Shown: piece by piece, positions 9,189-19,253 of the stretch
Layout of the letters: every line of letters begins with the position of its first letter
Position numbering within the stretch: the stretch's first letter is position 1
Source: Alphaproteobacteria bacterium
GTDB taxonomy: Bacteria; Pseudomonadota; Alphaproteobacteria; Micropepsales; Micropepsaceae
NCBI GenBank assembly: GCA_019241645.1
Contig: JAFAWQ010000029.1
Coordinates: 160,401-224,400 of the forward strand
DNA: 64,000 bases
Direction of reading: 5' to 3'
The notes under the pieces: model-generated
The model's input: the letters and a program-made list of their open reading frames with translations, nothing else
Told to the model about the DNA's origin: nothing
Database searches by the model: none
Made by a program: the position numbers and the translations under genes

Positions 9189-10307
9189 CTACTTCTTCTG
9201 CGGCTGCAGCATATCCGGGGTAATGCCGGCGACCTCGTACGCAGAGTGCAATACCTTCTGGATGACGGATCTCACATTGTCCATGCCATTGTTGCCGACC
9301 ACATAGATGAAGACATCCTGCTGCGGCAGCCATCCGAAATAGGTCATGAAAACCTCGTCCGATCCGGCAAAGCCGATGCGATAGGGTTTGCTGTTCTTGT
9401 CGAGACGGACAGCGAATCCATAGGCTTCCCAAGCCTCTCCTTCGATTGGGTCTTGCGGCTTGATCATTAACGCCGCGACATCCGGTGGAATTCCGGCCAT
9501 CTTGCCGCTTAGGGCTTGGTAAAAGCGCTCCATATCGGTAACGGTTGATTGAACCCCGCCATTGCCGCGCAAATTCCAGTCGGCACCGCCCAGCTTGGCG
9601 ATGGAATCCGAGATCACATCATCCCGCGGCCTGCCCGGCGGATATCCATAAGCGAACCGCTCAGGTTTCGCGTCGCGGAATTGCGCGAACTCGGTGCTCG
9701 CCATGCCGAGAGGCTTCCACAGATGCTCCCGCTCATAGTCTTCCCAGCTTTCGCCGGAAACCTGCTCCACCACAGCCGCGAGGATGGAGTAGCCCATGTT
9801 GGAGTAATGATCCTCACCCGGTTTGAATTCGAGCGGCCTGGCCATGCAGGCGTGAAGCTCGGTTTCCTTCGTGAGGCGGTCGAAATCCTCGCCGCAATGA
9901 TCGGTGAGCCCGGCGTGATGCGTGAGAAGCTGATGGATGGTGGCCGAGGCCGCGGGCTCGGCCGCGCCCGGCAAGTAGGTCTTCACCGGTTTTTCAATGT
10001 CGATTTTGCCCTCGCGCGCCAGCATGAGAATCGCAAATGCCGTCATGGATTTCGTGATCGAGCCGATCTGCGCGATGGTGTCGATACGGAACGGAATTCT
10101 CTTCTCGCGGTCAGCATACCCATAGCCTTTGCTGAAGATTGGTTTGCCGCGAACTTCAACCAGAACATAACCGCCGAAACCCTGCTTCTGCACCGCATCA
10201 TGCAAGGCGCCGTCGATCAACGACAATGCACGAGTTTGCGTGTCGGCAATGGCCGGCGTGACGATGGACACTGCTCCCAGAACGATACCGGCCGGCAGAA
10301 ACCTCAT
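9189..10307 (-). CDS. Exported serine hydrolase of the beta-lactamase/penicillin-binding fold
   Basis: 372 residues with an N-terminal signal peptide (about 1-21, ending AIA/D). The class C beta-lactamase-like motifs are SITK (Ser83, Lys86) and YSN (Tyr168-Asn170). The family covers esterases, D-aminopeptidases and penicillin-binding proteins, so activity cannot be fixed; true beta-lactamase activity should not be assumed. Its ATG overlaps the typA stop by 4 bases (ATGA-type), so it is probably cotranscribed with and translationally coupled to typA. Confidence 0.8.
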   Translation of the reverse strand: MRFLPAGIVLGAVSIVTPAIADTQTRALSLIDGALHDAVQKQGFGGYVLVEVRGKPIFSKGYGYADREKRIPFRIDTIAQIGSITKSMTAFAILMLAREGKIDIEKPVKTYLPGAAEPAASATIHQLLTHHAGLTDHCGEDFDRLTKETELHACMARPLEFKPGEDHYSNMGYSILAAVVEQVSGESWEDYEREHLWKPLGMASTEFAQFRDAKPERFAYGYPPGRPRDDVISDSIAKLGGADWNLRGNGGVQSTVTDMERFYQALSGKMAGIPPDVAALMIKPQDPIEGEAWEAYGFAVRLDKNSKPYRIGFAGSDEVFMTYFGWLPQQDVFIYVVGNNGMDNVRSVIQKVLHSAYEVAGITPDMLQPQKK

Positions 10308-12133
10308 GGCGTCGCCTCCGCCTTGGCGCGCTTGCGAAGATGCGGAACCAGTACCCGTTTGCGCAGACGGATGGATTGGGGCGTCACTTCGACAAGCTCC
10401 TCGTCCTCGATGTAGGCGATCGCCTGTTCCAGTGTCATGGGCACGATCGGCGTGAGCCGGACCGCCTCGTCCTTGCTGGTGGTGCGGATGTTGGTCAGCT
10501 GCTTCGATTTCAGGGGGTTGACGTCAAGATCGTTGTCTCTGGAGTGCTCGCCGATGATCATGCCCTGATACACCTTGGTGCCGGGCACGATGAACAGCTT
10601 GCCGCGCTCCTCCAGATACCAAAGCGCGTAGGCCACGGCTTCGCCGTTGTCGGTCGAGATCAGCACGCCGTTGCGGCGGCCCTCGACTGCGCCTTTGAAA
10701 GGCGCGTAGCCATGAAACATCCGGTTGATGACGCCGGTGCCGCGCGTGTCCGTGAGGAACTCGCCGTGGTAACCGATCAGGCCGCGGGATGGCGCGAAGA
10801 ACAGCAAGCGCGTCTTGCCCGCGCCGGTGGGACGCATGTCCTGCAACTCGCCTTTGCGCTGCGAGACCTTTTCAATGACGATGCCCGTATAAGGATCGTC
10901 GACATCGATGGTGACTTCCTCGATCGGTTCCAGCCGCTCGCCGGTGCTTTCGCCCTTCTGGAACAGCACGCGGGGACGCGAAATGGAAAGCTCGAAGCCC
11001 TCCCGCCGCATGGTTTCCACAAGGACGCCGAGCTGCAACTCGCCGCGGCCTGCGACTTCGTAGGCGCCTTCGCCCGTCTCCTGCACCTTGATGGCGACGT
11101 TGCCTTCCGATTCCCGCAACAGCCGTTCGCGGATGACGCGGCTCTGCACCTTGCTGCCCTCGCGGCCCGCAAGCGGCGAGTCGTTCACCGAAAGGGTGAC
11201 TGCTAGCGTTGGCGGATCGATCGGATTGGCGGCAATCGGCTGATCGACATTCACATCGCAAAGCGTGTCCGCGACCGTCGCGTTTTGCAGCCCTGCGATG
11301 GCCACGATATCTCCCGCCTCGGCGCGGGAGATGGGAATGCGCGCAAGGCCGCGGAAAGCCAGCAGCTTCGTCACGCGCGTGCGCTCGATTTCCGAGCCGT
11401 CGCGGTTGAGCGCCTTGATGACGCGATTGACGTTTATGGCGCCGGATTCGATCCGGCCGGTCAGGATCCGGCCGAGATAGGGGTCGGCTTCCAGGGTCGT
11501 GACCAGCATGGTGAACGGAAAGTCATCTCCCCCGCGGGCAAGCGGCTTCGGCTTGGGAACATCTGCGACAATTCGGGCAAACAAGGGCGACAGGTTCACG
11601 CGATCATCGGAGAGGTCGACAACCGCCCAGCCGTTGCGTCCCGATGCGTAGAGCACATGAAAGTCCAGTTGATCGTCATTGGCCTCGAGCGCGAGGAACA
11701 AGTCGAAGATGCTTTCCAGCGTCTCCTTCGGCTGCGCGTCCTGCCGATCGATCTTGTTGATGACGACAATCGGCTTCAGACCGAGCTTCAGCGCCTTCGA
11801 CAGCACGAATTTGGTCTGCGGCATGACAGACTCCGCCGCATCCACCAGCAGCACCACGCCGTCGACCATGGAAAGGATGCGCTCCACCTCGCCGCCGAAA
11901 TCGGCGTGGCCCGGCGTGTCCACGATGTTGATCCGCGTGCCTTCCCATTCCACGCTGGTGCACTTCGCCAAAATGGTGATGCCGCGCTCGCGCTCCAGAT
12001 CGTTGGAGTCGAGCGCGCGCTCCTCCATGTGCTGATTGTCGCGCACCGAGCCCGATTGCTTCAACAATTGGTCGACCAGCGTCGTTTTCCCATGGTCGAC
12101 ATGGGCAATAATGGCGATATTCCGGATATCCAT
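10304..12133 (-). CDS. typA: Ribosome-associated GTPase TypA/BipA
   Basis: 609 residues, the normal length. This EF-G-like translational GTPase acts in ribosome assembly and stress or cold growth. G1 is [10 protein letters not shown] near residue 10, the switch region contains RGITILAK, G3 is DTPGHADFG and G4 is NKIDR. EF-G-like domains III and V and the BipA-specific C-terminal domain follow, with [13 protein letters not shown] and [16 protein letters not shown] segments. It is transcribed leftward and coupled to the serine hydrolase gene. Confidence 0.96.
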   Translation of the reverse strand: MDIRNIAIIAHVDHGKTTLVDQLLKQSGSVRDNQHMEERALDSNDLERERGITILAKCTSVEWEGTRINIVDTPGHADFGGEVERILSMVDGVVLLVDAAESVMPQTKFVLSKALKLGLKPIVVINKIDRQDAQPKETLESIFDLFLALEANDDQLDFHVLYASGRNGWAVVDLSDDRVNLSPLFARIVADVPKPKPLARGGDDFPFTMLVTTLEADPYLGRILTGRIESGAINVNRVIKALNRDGSEIERTRVTKLLAFRGLARIPISRAEAGDIVAIAGLQNATVADTLCDVNVDQPIAANPIDPPTLAVTLSVNDSPLAGREGSKVQSRVIRERLLRESEGNVAIKVQETGEGAYEVAGRGELQLGVLVETMRREGFELSISRPRVLFQKGESTGERLEPIEEVTIDVDDPYTGIVIEKVSQRKGELQDMRPTGAGKTRLLFFAPSRGLIGYHGEFLTDTRGTGVINRMFHGYAPFKGAVEGRRNGVLISTDNGEAVAYALWYLEERGKLFIVPGTKVYQGMIIGEHSRDNDLDVNPLKSKQLTNIRTTSKDEAVRLTPIVPMTLEQAIAYIEDEELVEVTPQSIRLRKRVLVPHLRKRAKAEATP

Positions 12134-12402
12134 GTGTCGCGCGGTGTGGGAAGGCTGGCGCTTATATATGGGGCTCCCGGAAGGAGCAATCGCGGCAGGA
12201 GCGCCCGCGCGCGCGCTTTTTCAACCCATTGTGTCGGCATAAGGTATGGGAACCCGGCCGGCGGACGGGATTTACAAGTTCCAAAGCGCCGGCCCAGCTG
12301 GAAACGGCCGCGCGCTGGCAATGTCCGGGGTGGCGCGGCCCCTGCGTATATTCAGCGAGAGATTGTGACCCGCCAGTTGCGCTCGCTGGTCAGGATTATT
12401 TG

Positions 12403-13623
12403 ATGGATATTCGCCTGCCTTACTCAGAACGACCACCAGAGCCGTTGGAAGATCGCCGCCTTTCGCGCCGCAGCGCGCATGTCCGCTGGCGCATCGCCGC
12501 GGGAATTGCCGGCGTGCTGTTGGTGGCGCTCGTCCTGTGGCGGCTGTTCGCGCCTGCCGGTGAGGACCGGCAGAGAGAGCCGTCTCCCCCGCCAGTCCGG
12601 GTCGGCGTGGCGCAGCTCCAGGATGTCACGGTGCAGGAACATACCATCGGCACCATCGTCGCCAATGCGACGGTGCAGGTGACCTCCCGCGTCGAAGGTC
12701 AGATGGTGGCGGCGCATTTCAAGGAAGGCGAATTCGTCCGCAAGGGCGACCTCCTATTCCAGCTCGATCCCCGCCTGTTCCAGGCAGCGCTGGCGCAAGC
12801 CGAGGCCATGCAGGCTCGCGATCAGGCCTCGCTTGCCAGCGCGCGCAACGATGCGGCGCGCTACGCTGCGTTGGCCTCGCAAGGCGCTGCCTCGCGCAGC
12901 CAGACCGACCAGTTCACCGCGCAGGCGAAAGCGCTTGCCGCAACTGTCGCCGCCGACCGCGCCAATGTGGAAACGGCGCGGCTGAATGTGATGTATGCGC
13001 AAATCCGCTCACCGATAAACGGCAAGACCGGACCGATCTTGATCCAGCCCGGCAATGTCGTGCCCGCGAATGGCACGAATCCGCTGGTGGTCATCACGCA
13101 AATCCAGCCAGTGAAGGTGTCGTTCTTTCTGCCGCAGGCCGATCTGCCGCGCATCCAGGAGCAGATGCAAAAGCATCAGCTGGTTGCAAGTTTGCAGGTG
13201 CACGATGCACATACCGGCCTTAGCGCGCCCGTCGATTTCATTGGCAACGCCGTCGACAACACCACCGGCACGGTTGAGCTGCGCGCCACGTTCAACAATG
13301 AAGACCTGAGGCTGGTGCCGGGACAGCTGCTCGATGTTTCCGTTTCGCTGGCGCATCTGCCGAAAGTGATTGTGGTGCCGCGCGAAGCGGTGAACCTCGG
13401 CCCGCAAAACCGCTACGTGTTTGTCGTCACGCCGCAGCGGATCGCACGGATGGTTCCGGTCACGGTGCTGAATGACGACGGCAAGCTGGCGGCCATCTCG
13501 GGCAATGTGCGGCCCGGTGACCGCGTGATCACCGACGGCCAGCTGCGCGTGGTGCCTGGCAAGGCCGTTGCCGCTCAAGCGGAGCACGGGACTGGGACAA
13601 GGCGGTCCGCGCGGGCGCCATGA
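12403..13623 (+). CDS. RND efflux periplasmic adaptor (membrane fusion protein)
   Basis: 406 residues from the ATG at 12403; an upstream frame to 12229 gives an implausible Cys/Trp-rich N-terminus. One N-terminal transmembrane segment (about 35-52, IAAGIAGVLLVALVLWRLF) anchors it. Then follow the biotinyl-lipoyl halves, an alpha-helical hairpin (about 120-200) rich in Ala and Gln, and beta-barrel and membrane-proximal domains. The resemblance is to MdtA/AcrA-type adaptors that bridge an inner-membrane RND pump and an outer-membrane channel. It overlaps the permease gene by 4 bases (ATGA). No TolC-like gene is nearby. Confidence 0.88.
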   Translation: MDIRLPYSERPPEPLEDRRLSRRSAHVRWRIAAGIAGVLLVALVLWRLFAPAGEDRQREPSPPPVRVGVAQLQDVTVQEHTIGTIVANATVQVTSRVEGQMVAAHFKEGEFVRKGDLLFQLDPRLFQAALAQAEAMQARDQASLASARNDAARYAALASQGAASRSQTDQFTAQAKALAATVAADRANVETARLNVMYAQIRSPINGKTGPILIQPGNVVPANGTNPLVVITQIQPVKVSFFLPQADLPRIQEQMQKHQLVASLQVHDAHTGLSAPVDFIGNAVDNTTGTVELRATFNNEDLRLVPGQLLDVSVSLAHLPKVIVVPREAVNLGPQNRYVFVVTPQRIARMVPVTVLNDDGKLAAISGNVRPGDRVITDGQLRVVPGKAVAAQAEHGTGTRRSARAP

Positions 13624-16600
13624 ACATTTCCGAGCCGTTCATTCGACGTCCGGTGATGACGATCCTGCTGATGGCAGCGCTCGTCATCTTCGGGCTGTTT
13701 GGCTACGTCACCTTGCCGGTCAGCGAACTGCCAAACGTCGATTTTCCCACCATCCAGGTTTCGGCGAGCCTGCCCGGCGCCGATCCGGAAACCATGGCGT
13801 CTTCGGTCGCGACGCCGTTGGAAAATCAATTCTCCACCATTGCCGGCATCAGCAACATGAGCTCGTCGAGCTCGCAGGGTTCGACGCAGATCACTGTCCA
13901 GTTCGATCTCGACCGCGATCTCGATGGCGCCGCGCAGGACGTACAGGCGGCGATTTCAGCGGCGGGGCGGCAGCTTCCAAACAACATGCCGTCGCCGCCA
14001 ACCATGCGAAAAGTGAATCCGTCGGATTCGCCGATCATCTACATCACGATGGGCTCGCAATCGCTTCCCCTGCAGGAGGTGGATAAGTACGCCGAAACCC
14101 TGCTCGCCCGGCAGCTCTCCACTCTGGACGGCGTGGCGCAGGTGAATGTTTACGGCTCGCAGAAATTCGCCGTGCGAATCCAGGCCGACCCCGCCGCGCT
14201 GGCGGCGCGCGGCATCGGCATCGATCAGGTGGCCTCGATCGCGAGTGCCGCCAACACGAACATTCCCACCGGTTCGCTGAACGGTCCGAGGCAGACCGTG
14301 CTCATCCACGCCACCGGTCAGCTGATGGACGCGGCACAGTTCGAGAGCCAGGTTGTCGCCTACCGCAACGGCGCGCCGGTTCGGGTGAAAGATGTCGCGC
14401 GTGTGCTCGACAGTGTGGAGAACAAATATCAGGCGAGCTGGTATGACGGGCGTCGCGCCATCATCCTCGCTATCCAGCGACAGCCGGGCTCCAACACCAT
14501 CAAGGTCGTAGATGAGATCCGGAACATCCTGCCGCACTTCACCCAACAGCTTCCCGCCAGCGTAGAGCTGAAAATCCTCTACGACCGCAGCCAGTCCATC
14601 CGCGCATCGGTGGCGGATGTGCAGACCACATTGCTACTCGCCGCCATTCTGGTGGTGGGGGTTATCTTCATCTTCCTGCGCACTCTGGTGGGTACGCTCA
14701 TTCCATCGCTGGCGCTCCCCATTGCGGTGATCGGCACCTTCGCCGGCATGTCGCTGCTCGATTACAGTCTCGACAATCTCTCGCTACTCGCGCTGACCCT
14801 TTCCGTTGGGTTCGTGGTCGATGACGCCATCGTGATGCTGGAGAACATCGTGCGCCATGTGGAAGCGGGCGAGCGACCCATGGACGCGGCGCTGCGCGGT
14901 GCTCGCGAAATAGGCTTTACCATCATCTCCATGACCGCATCGCTCGCGGCCGTTTTCATCCCGCTCGTGTTCATGGGCGGGATCATCGGACGACTGCTGC
15001 ACGAATTTGCTGTCACTATCGTGCTTGCCATCCTGTTCTCCGGCATCGTGTCCGTAACGCTTACGCCGATGCTGTGCGCCCGCCTGCTGAAACCGGAAGG
15101 TGAGCGGCGGCACAACCGGCTCTACGAATGGTCCGAGCGGACCTTCGAGCGGCTGCGCGAAGGCTATGAGCGCTCGCTGCACTGGAGCGTCGATCACCGG
15201 CCGACGGTATTTCTGGTGTTTATCGGGACGTTGCTCGCGACAGTGTTTCTGTTCAAGGTCATGCCGCAGGATTTCCTGCCCAGCGAAGACACCGGCCAGA
15301 TTTTCGCGCTGACGGAGGGGGCGAATGGCACCTCGTTCGAGCAGATGTCCCGCTATCAATGGCAGGCAGCCGAGATCGTGGCGCGCAATCCGAATATCTC
15401 GGGATTCATGTCCGCCGTGGGAAGCGGGGGCTCGAGCACCGGCGTGAACAGCGGCCGGATCTTCATGACCTTGAAGCCGGTGTCGCAACGCGAGCGGCGT
15501 TGCTCGTTGCTGGGCCTGTGGTGCCACCGTGTGTCGTCGGATGAGATCATCCGCGAGATGCGCCCGAAATTGGGGCGCATTCCGGGGATCAATGTCTTCA
15601 TGCAGAATCCGCCTGCCATCCGGCTGGGCGGAAGGCTCACAAAGTCACAATACCAGTACACGCTGCAGAGTCTGGACCTGAACGAGCTGCAAACGAGCGC
15701 CACGAAGCTGATGGACGCGCTGTCCAAAACCGCAGGTTTCGTGGATGTGACGAGCGACCTCCAGCTGACCACGCCTTCGCTCACCGTGACGATCGATCGG
15801 GACCGGGCCGCTTCGCTGGGGGTCACGCCGCAGGCGGTGGAAACAGCGCTCGGCGCCGCCTTTGGCGGGCAACAGATTTCCAACATCTATGCGTCATCCG
15901 ACACCTACCAGGTGATCCTCGAAGTGTTGCCGCGCGATCAGCTCGATCCAACCGCGTTGTCTCGCATCTATGTGACGTCCAGCTTGCCCGTCACGTCTTC
16001 TTCCAGCGGCACGGCCACGCAGGGCACGCTCGTGCCGCTCACCGCCGTCACCCGCGCGGTGCAGAGCACGATGCCGCTCAGCATCAATCATCAGGGTCAA
16101 TTGCCGTCGGCAACCATCTCCTTCGATCTGGCGGCCGGTTACGCCATGAGCGACGCCACGGCCACGATCCCGCGCATCCAGCGTCAGATCGGCATTCCGC
16201 CCACCGTGCAGGGTGGCTTCCAGGGCAATGCGCAGGCCTTCCAGAGCTCGACCAGCAGCATGGGGCTGTTGCTCGCGATTGCGCTGGTTACTGTCTACAT
16301 CGTGCTCGGCATTCTCTATGAGAGTTTCATTCATCCGCTGACGATTCTGTCCGGCTTGCCCTCTGCGGCCGTCGGCGCATTGATCACGCTGTGGCTGTTC
16401 GGCGTGCCGCTCAGTCTTTATGCCTTTGTCGGCATGATCATGCTGATCGGCATCGTGAAGAAGAACGCCATCATGATGATCGACTTCGCGCTCACGCGCG
16501 AGCGGGGCGAAGGCATCAGCGCGCACGATGCCATCGTGGAAGCCGCTCTCATCCGCTTCCGTCCCATCATGATGACGACCATGGCAGCGCTGATGGGCAC

Positions 16601-16805
16601 TTTGCCCATTGCTATCGGCTTAGGTCAGGGCGGCGAGACCCGGCGTCCGCTGGGTTTGGCGGTGGTCGGCGGTCTCGTATTGTCGCAGCTGCTGACGCTC
16701 TACATTACGCCGGTGCTCTACATTTATCTAGATCGCGCCGGCGACTATGTGCGGCAATGGCGCGGCCAGCCCCGGCGCAGTCCGCGAGCGTATCCAGCGG
16801 AATAG
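13620..16805 (+). CDS. RND efflux permease, HAE1/MdtB-like
   Basis: 1061 residues, the expected size for a 12-helix proton-driven drug exporter of the inner membrane. The start MNISEPFIRRPVMTILLM is typical of MdtB/MdtC-like pumps. Proton-relay aspartates lie in TM4 (VGFVVDDAIVMLENI), and the second half carries GIVKKNAIMMIDFAL. Two large periplasmic loops are present. One oddity: a Cys-containing insertion, RCSLLGLWCHR, at about 15497-15530 in the second porter loop, where relatives usually read straight into the SADE/SSDE segment. Substrate unknown; pairing with the adaptor is certain from the overlap. Confidence 0.92.
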   Translation: MNISEPFIRRPVMTILLMAALVIFGLFGYVTLPVSELPNVDFPTIQVSASLPGADPETMASSVATPLENQFSTIAGISNMSSSSSQGSTQITVQFDLDRDLDGAAQDVQAAISAAGRQLPNNMPSPPTMRKVNPSDSPIIYITMGSQSLPLQEVDKYAETLLARQLSTLDGVAQVNVYGSQKFAVRIQADPAALAARGIGIDQVASIASAANTNIPTGSLNGPRQTVLIHATGQLMDAAQFESQVVAYRNGAPVRVKDVARVLDSVENKYQASWYDGRRAIILAIQRQPGSNTIKVVDEIRNILPHFTQQLPASVELKILYDRSQSIRASVADVQTTLLLAAILVVGVIFIFLRTLVGTLIPSLALPIAVIGTFAGMSLLDYSLDNLSLLALTLSVGFVVDDAIVMLENIVRHVEAGERPMDAALRGAREIGFTIISMTASLAAVFIPLVFMGGIIGRLLHEFAVTIVLAILFSGIVSVTLTPMLCARLLKPEGERRHNRLYEWSERTFERLREGYERSLHWSVDHRPTVFLVFIGTLLATVFLFKVMPQDFLPSEDTGQIFALTEGANGTSFEQMSRYQWQAAEIVARNPNISGFMSAVGSGGSSTGVNSGRIFMTLKPVSQRERRCSLLGLWCHRVSSDEIIREMRPKLGRIPGINVFMQNPPAIRLGGRLTKSQYQYTLQSLDLNELQTSATKLMDALSKTAGFVDVTSDLQLTTPSLTVTIDRDRAASLGVTPQAVETALGAAFGGQQISNIYASSDTYQVILEVLPRDQLDPTALSRIYVTSSLPVTSSSSGTATQGTLVPLTAVTRAVQSTMPLSINHQGQLPSATISFDLAAGYAMSDATATIPRIQRQIGIPPTVQGGFQGNAQAFQSSTSSMGLLLAIALVTVYIVLGILYESFIHPLTILSGLPSAAVGALITLWLFGVPLSLYAFVGMIMLIGIVKKNAIMMIDFALTRERGEGISAHDAIVEAALIRFRPIMMTTMAALMGTLPIAIGLGQGGETRRPLGLAVVGGLVLSQLLTLYITPVLYIYLDRAGDYVRQWRGQPRRSPRAYPAE

Positions 16806-17981
16806 TTACGCGCGAAGTGCGTCGGCCAGCCGCTCGTAATCGGACAGCTGGCTGTAGATCTGCACCGAAATCCGCAGGCACAGTTGCGACTGGAACGGGT
16901 TGGCCCAGACCACAAAGCCGCGGTCTCGCAAGCGATGTCTCAAGCGCGTGGCATCGTCCATAGTGGCGCTTCCGGGCAAGCAGATGGATGCCATGGCGCC
17001 GCGCATCGCTTCCGGTGCCGTGAGTGTGCCGCCGGTGCGCGCAGCAAGAAGAGTACCGGCTTCCGCAGCAAGCGCGCGGTTTCGCGACATCAGCGCTGGT
17101 CCGCCGAAATCCGCATGCGCATTCACGGCTTCCGGCAATGTCAGCCAGGGCGAGACGTCGCGCGTGCCGACCCAATCGAACGCTGCCGTGTAACCAGCGT
17201 CTGTGCCGTGGGAGAGAACCGCGGGGCGGGTGATGTCCTGCCATTTCGGTGCCGTCCACAAAAGGCCACAGCCTCGCGGCGCGAACAGCCATTTGTGCGC
17301 GTTGCCGGTGTACCAGTCCGCGCCGATCTGGCGGACATCGAGCGGCAGGTGGCCCGGTACATGCGCCCCATCCACCAGCACGGGAATACCGGCATTGTGC
17401 GCATGTTCGACAATCTCGCGCGCGGGAAAGATCGCGGCTGTCGGCGAGGTGATATGATCGATGACCAAAAGACGCGTTGCGGCAGTGAAGGCCTTCGCGA
17501 CGGCCTCGATAACTTGCGCATCGCTTTCGACGACCGTGGGGATCTCCGCGACTTTGGTGCGCGCCGATCTTCTCTCCGCCCACAGGCGCATCGCTTTGAG
17601 AACCGCGCCATAAGCGTGGGACGTCGTCAGAATTTCATCGCCCGCGCGAAACGGCAGCGAGGCGAGAACGGAATTCACAGCGGCTGTGGCGTTTTCGCAA
17701 AACACCCAATCCTCCGCGGCGCCGCCGAAGCATCGTGCCGCAACCGCCGCGGCCTCGCGAACACGCTGCGGATACCTGTTCTGAAAGAAACCTGTTGGAT
17801 CGCTCTCGATTTCGCGACCCACGCTGTCCTGCGCCGCGAGCACACGCTTCGGCACCGCGCCGTAGGAACCGTGGTTCAGATGAAGCAGCTCCCGCACCAG
17901 CGCGAAGGCGTCGAGCGCCGCCGCGCCGTACTCAGGCCTGCGCGCTGCCGGGGAATCGTCCAATGGGGAAGGGTTGCTCAT
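16806..17981 (-). CDS. Class V aminotransferase-fold PLP enzyme (isopenicillin-N epimerase/cysteine desulfurase-like)
   Basis: 391 residues. The PLP Schiff-base lysine is Lys230 in GNAHKWLFAP, and the conserved aspartate is Asp204 in VLVDGAHVPG. LNHGSYG near residue 35 is the typical substrate-side N-terminal motif of the isopenicillin-N-epimerase-like subgroup. Actual substrates in this subgroup range over desulfuration, epimerisation and transamination, so the role is open. Its stop directly abuts the stop of the convergent RND permease (no gap). The start overlaps the upstream DUF4389 gene by 50 bases, an unusually long overlap, and no strong Shine-Dalgarno is visible, so a later start is possible. 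Confidence 0.78.
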   Translation of the reverse strand: MSNPSPLDDSPAARRPEYGAAALDAFALVRELLHLNHGSYGAVPKRVLAAQDSVGREIESDPTGFFQNRYPQRVREAAAVAARCFGGAAEDWVFCENATAAVNSVLASLPFRAGDEILTTSHAYGAVLKAMRLWAERRSARTKVAEIPTVVESDAQVIEAVAKAFTAATRLLVIDHITSPTAAIFPAREIVEHAHNAGIPVLVDGAHVPGHLPLDVRQIGADWYTGNAHKWLFAPRGCGLLWTAPKWQDITRPAVLSHGTDAGYTAAFDWVGTRDVSPWLTLPEAVNAHADFGGPALMSRNRALAAEAGTLLAARTGGTLTAPEAMRGAMASICLPGSATMDDATRLRHRLRDRGFVVWANPFQSQLCLRISVQIYSQLSDYERLADALRA

Positions 17982-18246
17982 CGCGCATGAACGTTATGTA
18001 GGCCAGCAATTCCACAAGATATTGCACGAGATTGGCTGAGAAGTGGCGCAATTCCTGATTGATGCGGCTGCTCAATGCCAGCATCACGACCTGCACAAGC
18101 GCGAGAAGCAGGATGAACCAGAAAACAAACCACGCCGCGAAAGCAAACACGATGGCATAGAGCAGCCGCGCGATGGGAAAGGCCGGGCGGGTTTCCTGCC
18201 CGGTGGGGATTGCCTGCGCGCCACTGATGCCCTGGTCGTCTGCCAT
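17932..18246 (-). CDS. DUF4389-type small membrane protein
   Basis: 104 residues from the ATG at 18246 (an extra upstream ATG at 18258 is also in frame). A hydrophobic block (LLYAIVFAFAAWFVFWFILLLALVQVVMLAL, split here only as a description of about residues 25-55) suggests one or two membrane helices, followed by NQELRHFSANLVQYL and a second hydrophobic stretch. This matches the general look of DUF4389 proteins, whose function is unknown. It lies upstream of the aminotransferase on the same strand with a 50-base overlap. Confidence 0.6.
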   Translation of the reverse strand: MADDQGISGAQAIPTGQETRPAFPIARLLYAIVFAFAAWFVFWFILLLALVQVVMLALSSRINQELRHFSANLVQYLVELLAYITFMRDEQPFPIGRFPGSAQA

Positions 18247-18294
18247 CGCGCCCTCCATGCTGGAGTACTGTATGTATGGCGTGTCCGCGCCCCT

Positions 18295-19005
18295 TCAACG
18301 GGCAAGATCCGGCATCAGGCGCGATCTTCGCCACAAGCTGTCGAACGCTCCGGCCAGCAGAAGGCCGGCAAAATAGCCGCCCATATGCGCTTCCCACGCC
18401 ACCATATGCACGCCCGGCCCTGCGCCGATTCCCGTTATGCCGGCGACCGCGTTGATGCCGGTCCAGACGATCGACAATAGCAGCACGCGTTTTGAGAACA
18501 GTGGTTGGAGAGGGCCCTGGGGGCCATTGGGCAGAAGGCGAAAGGAGGCGGCCATTAGACCCGAAATCGCTGCCGAGGCCCCGATCACCGGCGAGGTAGA
18601 TCCCCAGTTCAGCGCCAGATGAAACGCCGCTCCTAGAACGCCGCAGATCAGAAAGAAAAGCAAAAAGGGAAAGCTGCCGTATCGCTGGGCAACCATGGCG
18701 CCAAAGGGCAGGAGCCAGATGCAGTTGATGATCAGATGAGTCCAGTCGACATGCAGAAACATGTAGCTGACGAAGGGGATCGATCGTTCGAGGATACTGC
18801 CGCCATTGATGAAGTGTTCTGTCAGAAAGGAAGCCGAGTAACGGGCCGGCACAAATCCGAAGCGGTAGAGCAACTGCGCCGTCTCGTCCCGGAAAAAGAG
18901 CACCCGCGCCGCGTGTGCGCCGATGAGGACGGCGACGAGAACCGTGACGGCGCCGGGAATGCGCAAAAACGGTTGCGGGGCTTTCGGTTCGTAGAAGTGA
19001 GCCAT
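18295..19005 (-). CDS. Rhomboid-family intramembrane serine protease
   Basis: 236 residues with six or so hydrophobic segments. The catalytic dyad is visible: Ser144 in GASAAISG and His207 in EAHMGGYFAG. The supporting HLIIN motif (His90, Asn94) is also present. Rhomboids cleave membrane proteins within or near their transmembrane segments. Bacterial substrates are mostly unknown. It stands just before the hfa operon but in the opposite orientation, so no functional link is implied. The start at 19005 fits the family and leaves a 248-base divergent region to hfaA. Confidence 0.88.
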   Translation of the reverse strand: MAHFYEPKAPQPFLRIPGAVTVLVAVLIGAHAARVLFFRDETAQLLYRFGFVPARYSASFLTEHFINGGSILERSIPFVSYMFLHVDWTHLIINCIWLLPFGAMVAQRYGSFPFLLFFLICGVLGAAFHLALNWGSTSPVIGASAAISGLMAASFRLLPNGPQGPLQPLFSKRVLLLSIVWTGINAVAGITGIGAGPGVHMVAWEAHMGGYFAGLLLAGAFDSLWRRSRLMPDLAR

Positions 19006-19253
19006 GCTCTTCGATCCAGGGTACTCCCGCCTCGCGGCCGGAAACCAAGCGCCTTCCTGGCGCTTCAGCTGGTCATCTCACAATGGCACGGGTCCCGCCA
19101 CCCCGGATACAAGGGGCTTCCCATCGCGCGTCTCCCCGGCTTTCCCACCAGGCCAACCTGGCGTCCCGCTTTGACGCATCGAATGGTTAAGCGGCTGGTA
19201 ACCGATGGCACGGGCATTGCTGAACTCCCTTCGCGATCAGGAGATATGGGGCC

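Noticed and set aside
9189..10307. Antibiotic-resistance beta-lactamase
   Set aside because: Only the general S..K and Y.N motifs are present; most such chromosomal proteins are esterases or peptidases, so resistance cannot be claimed.
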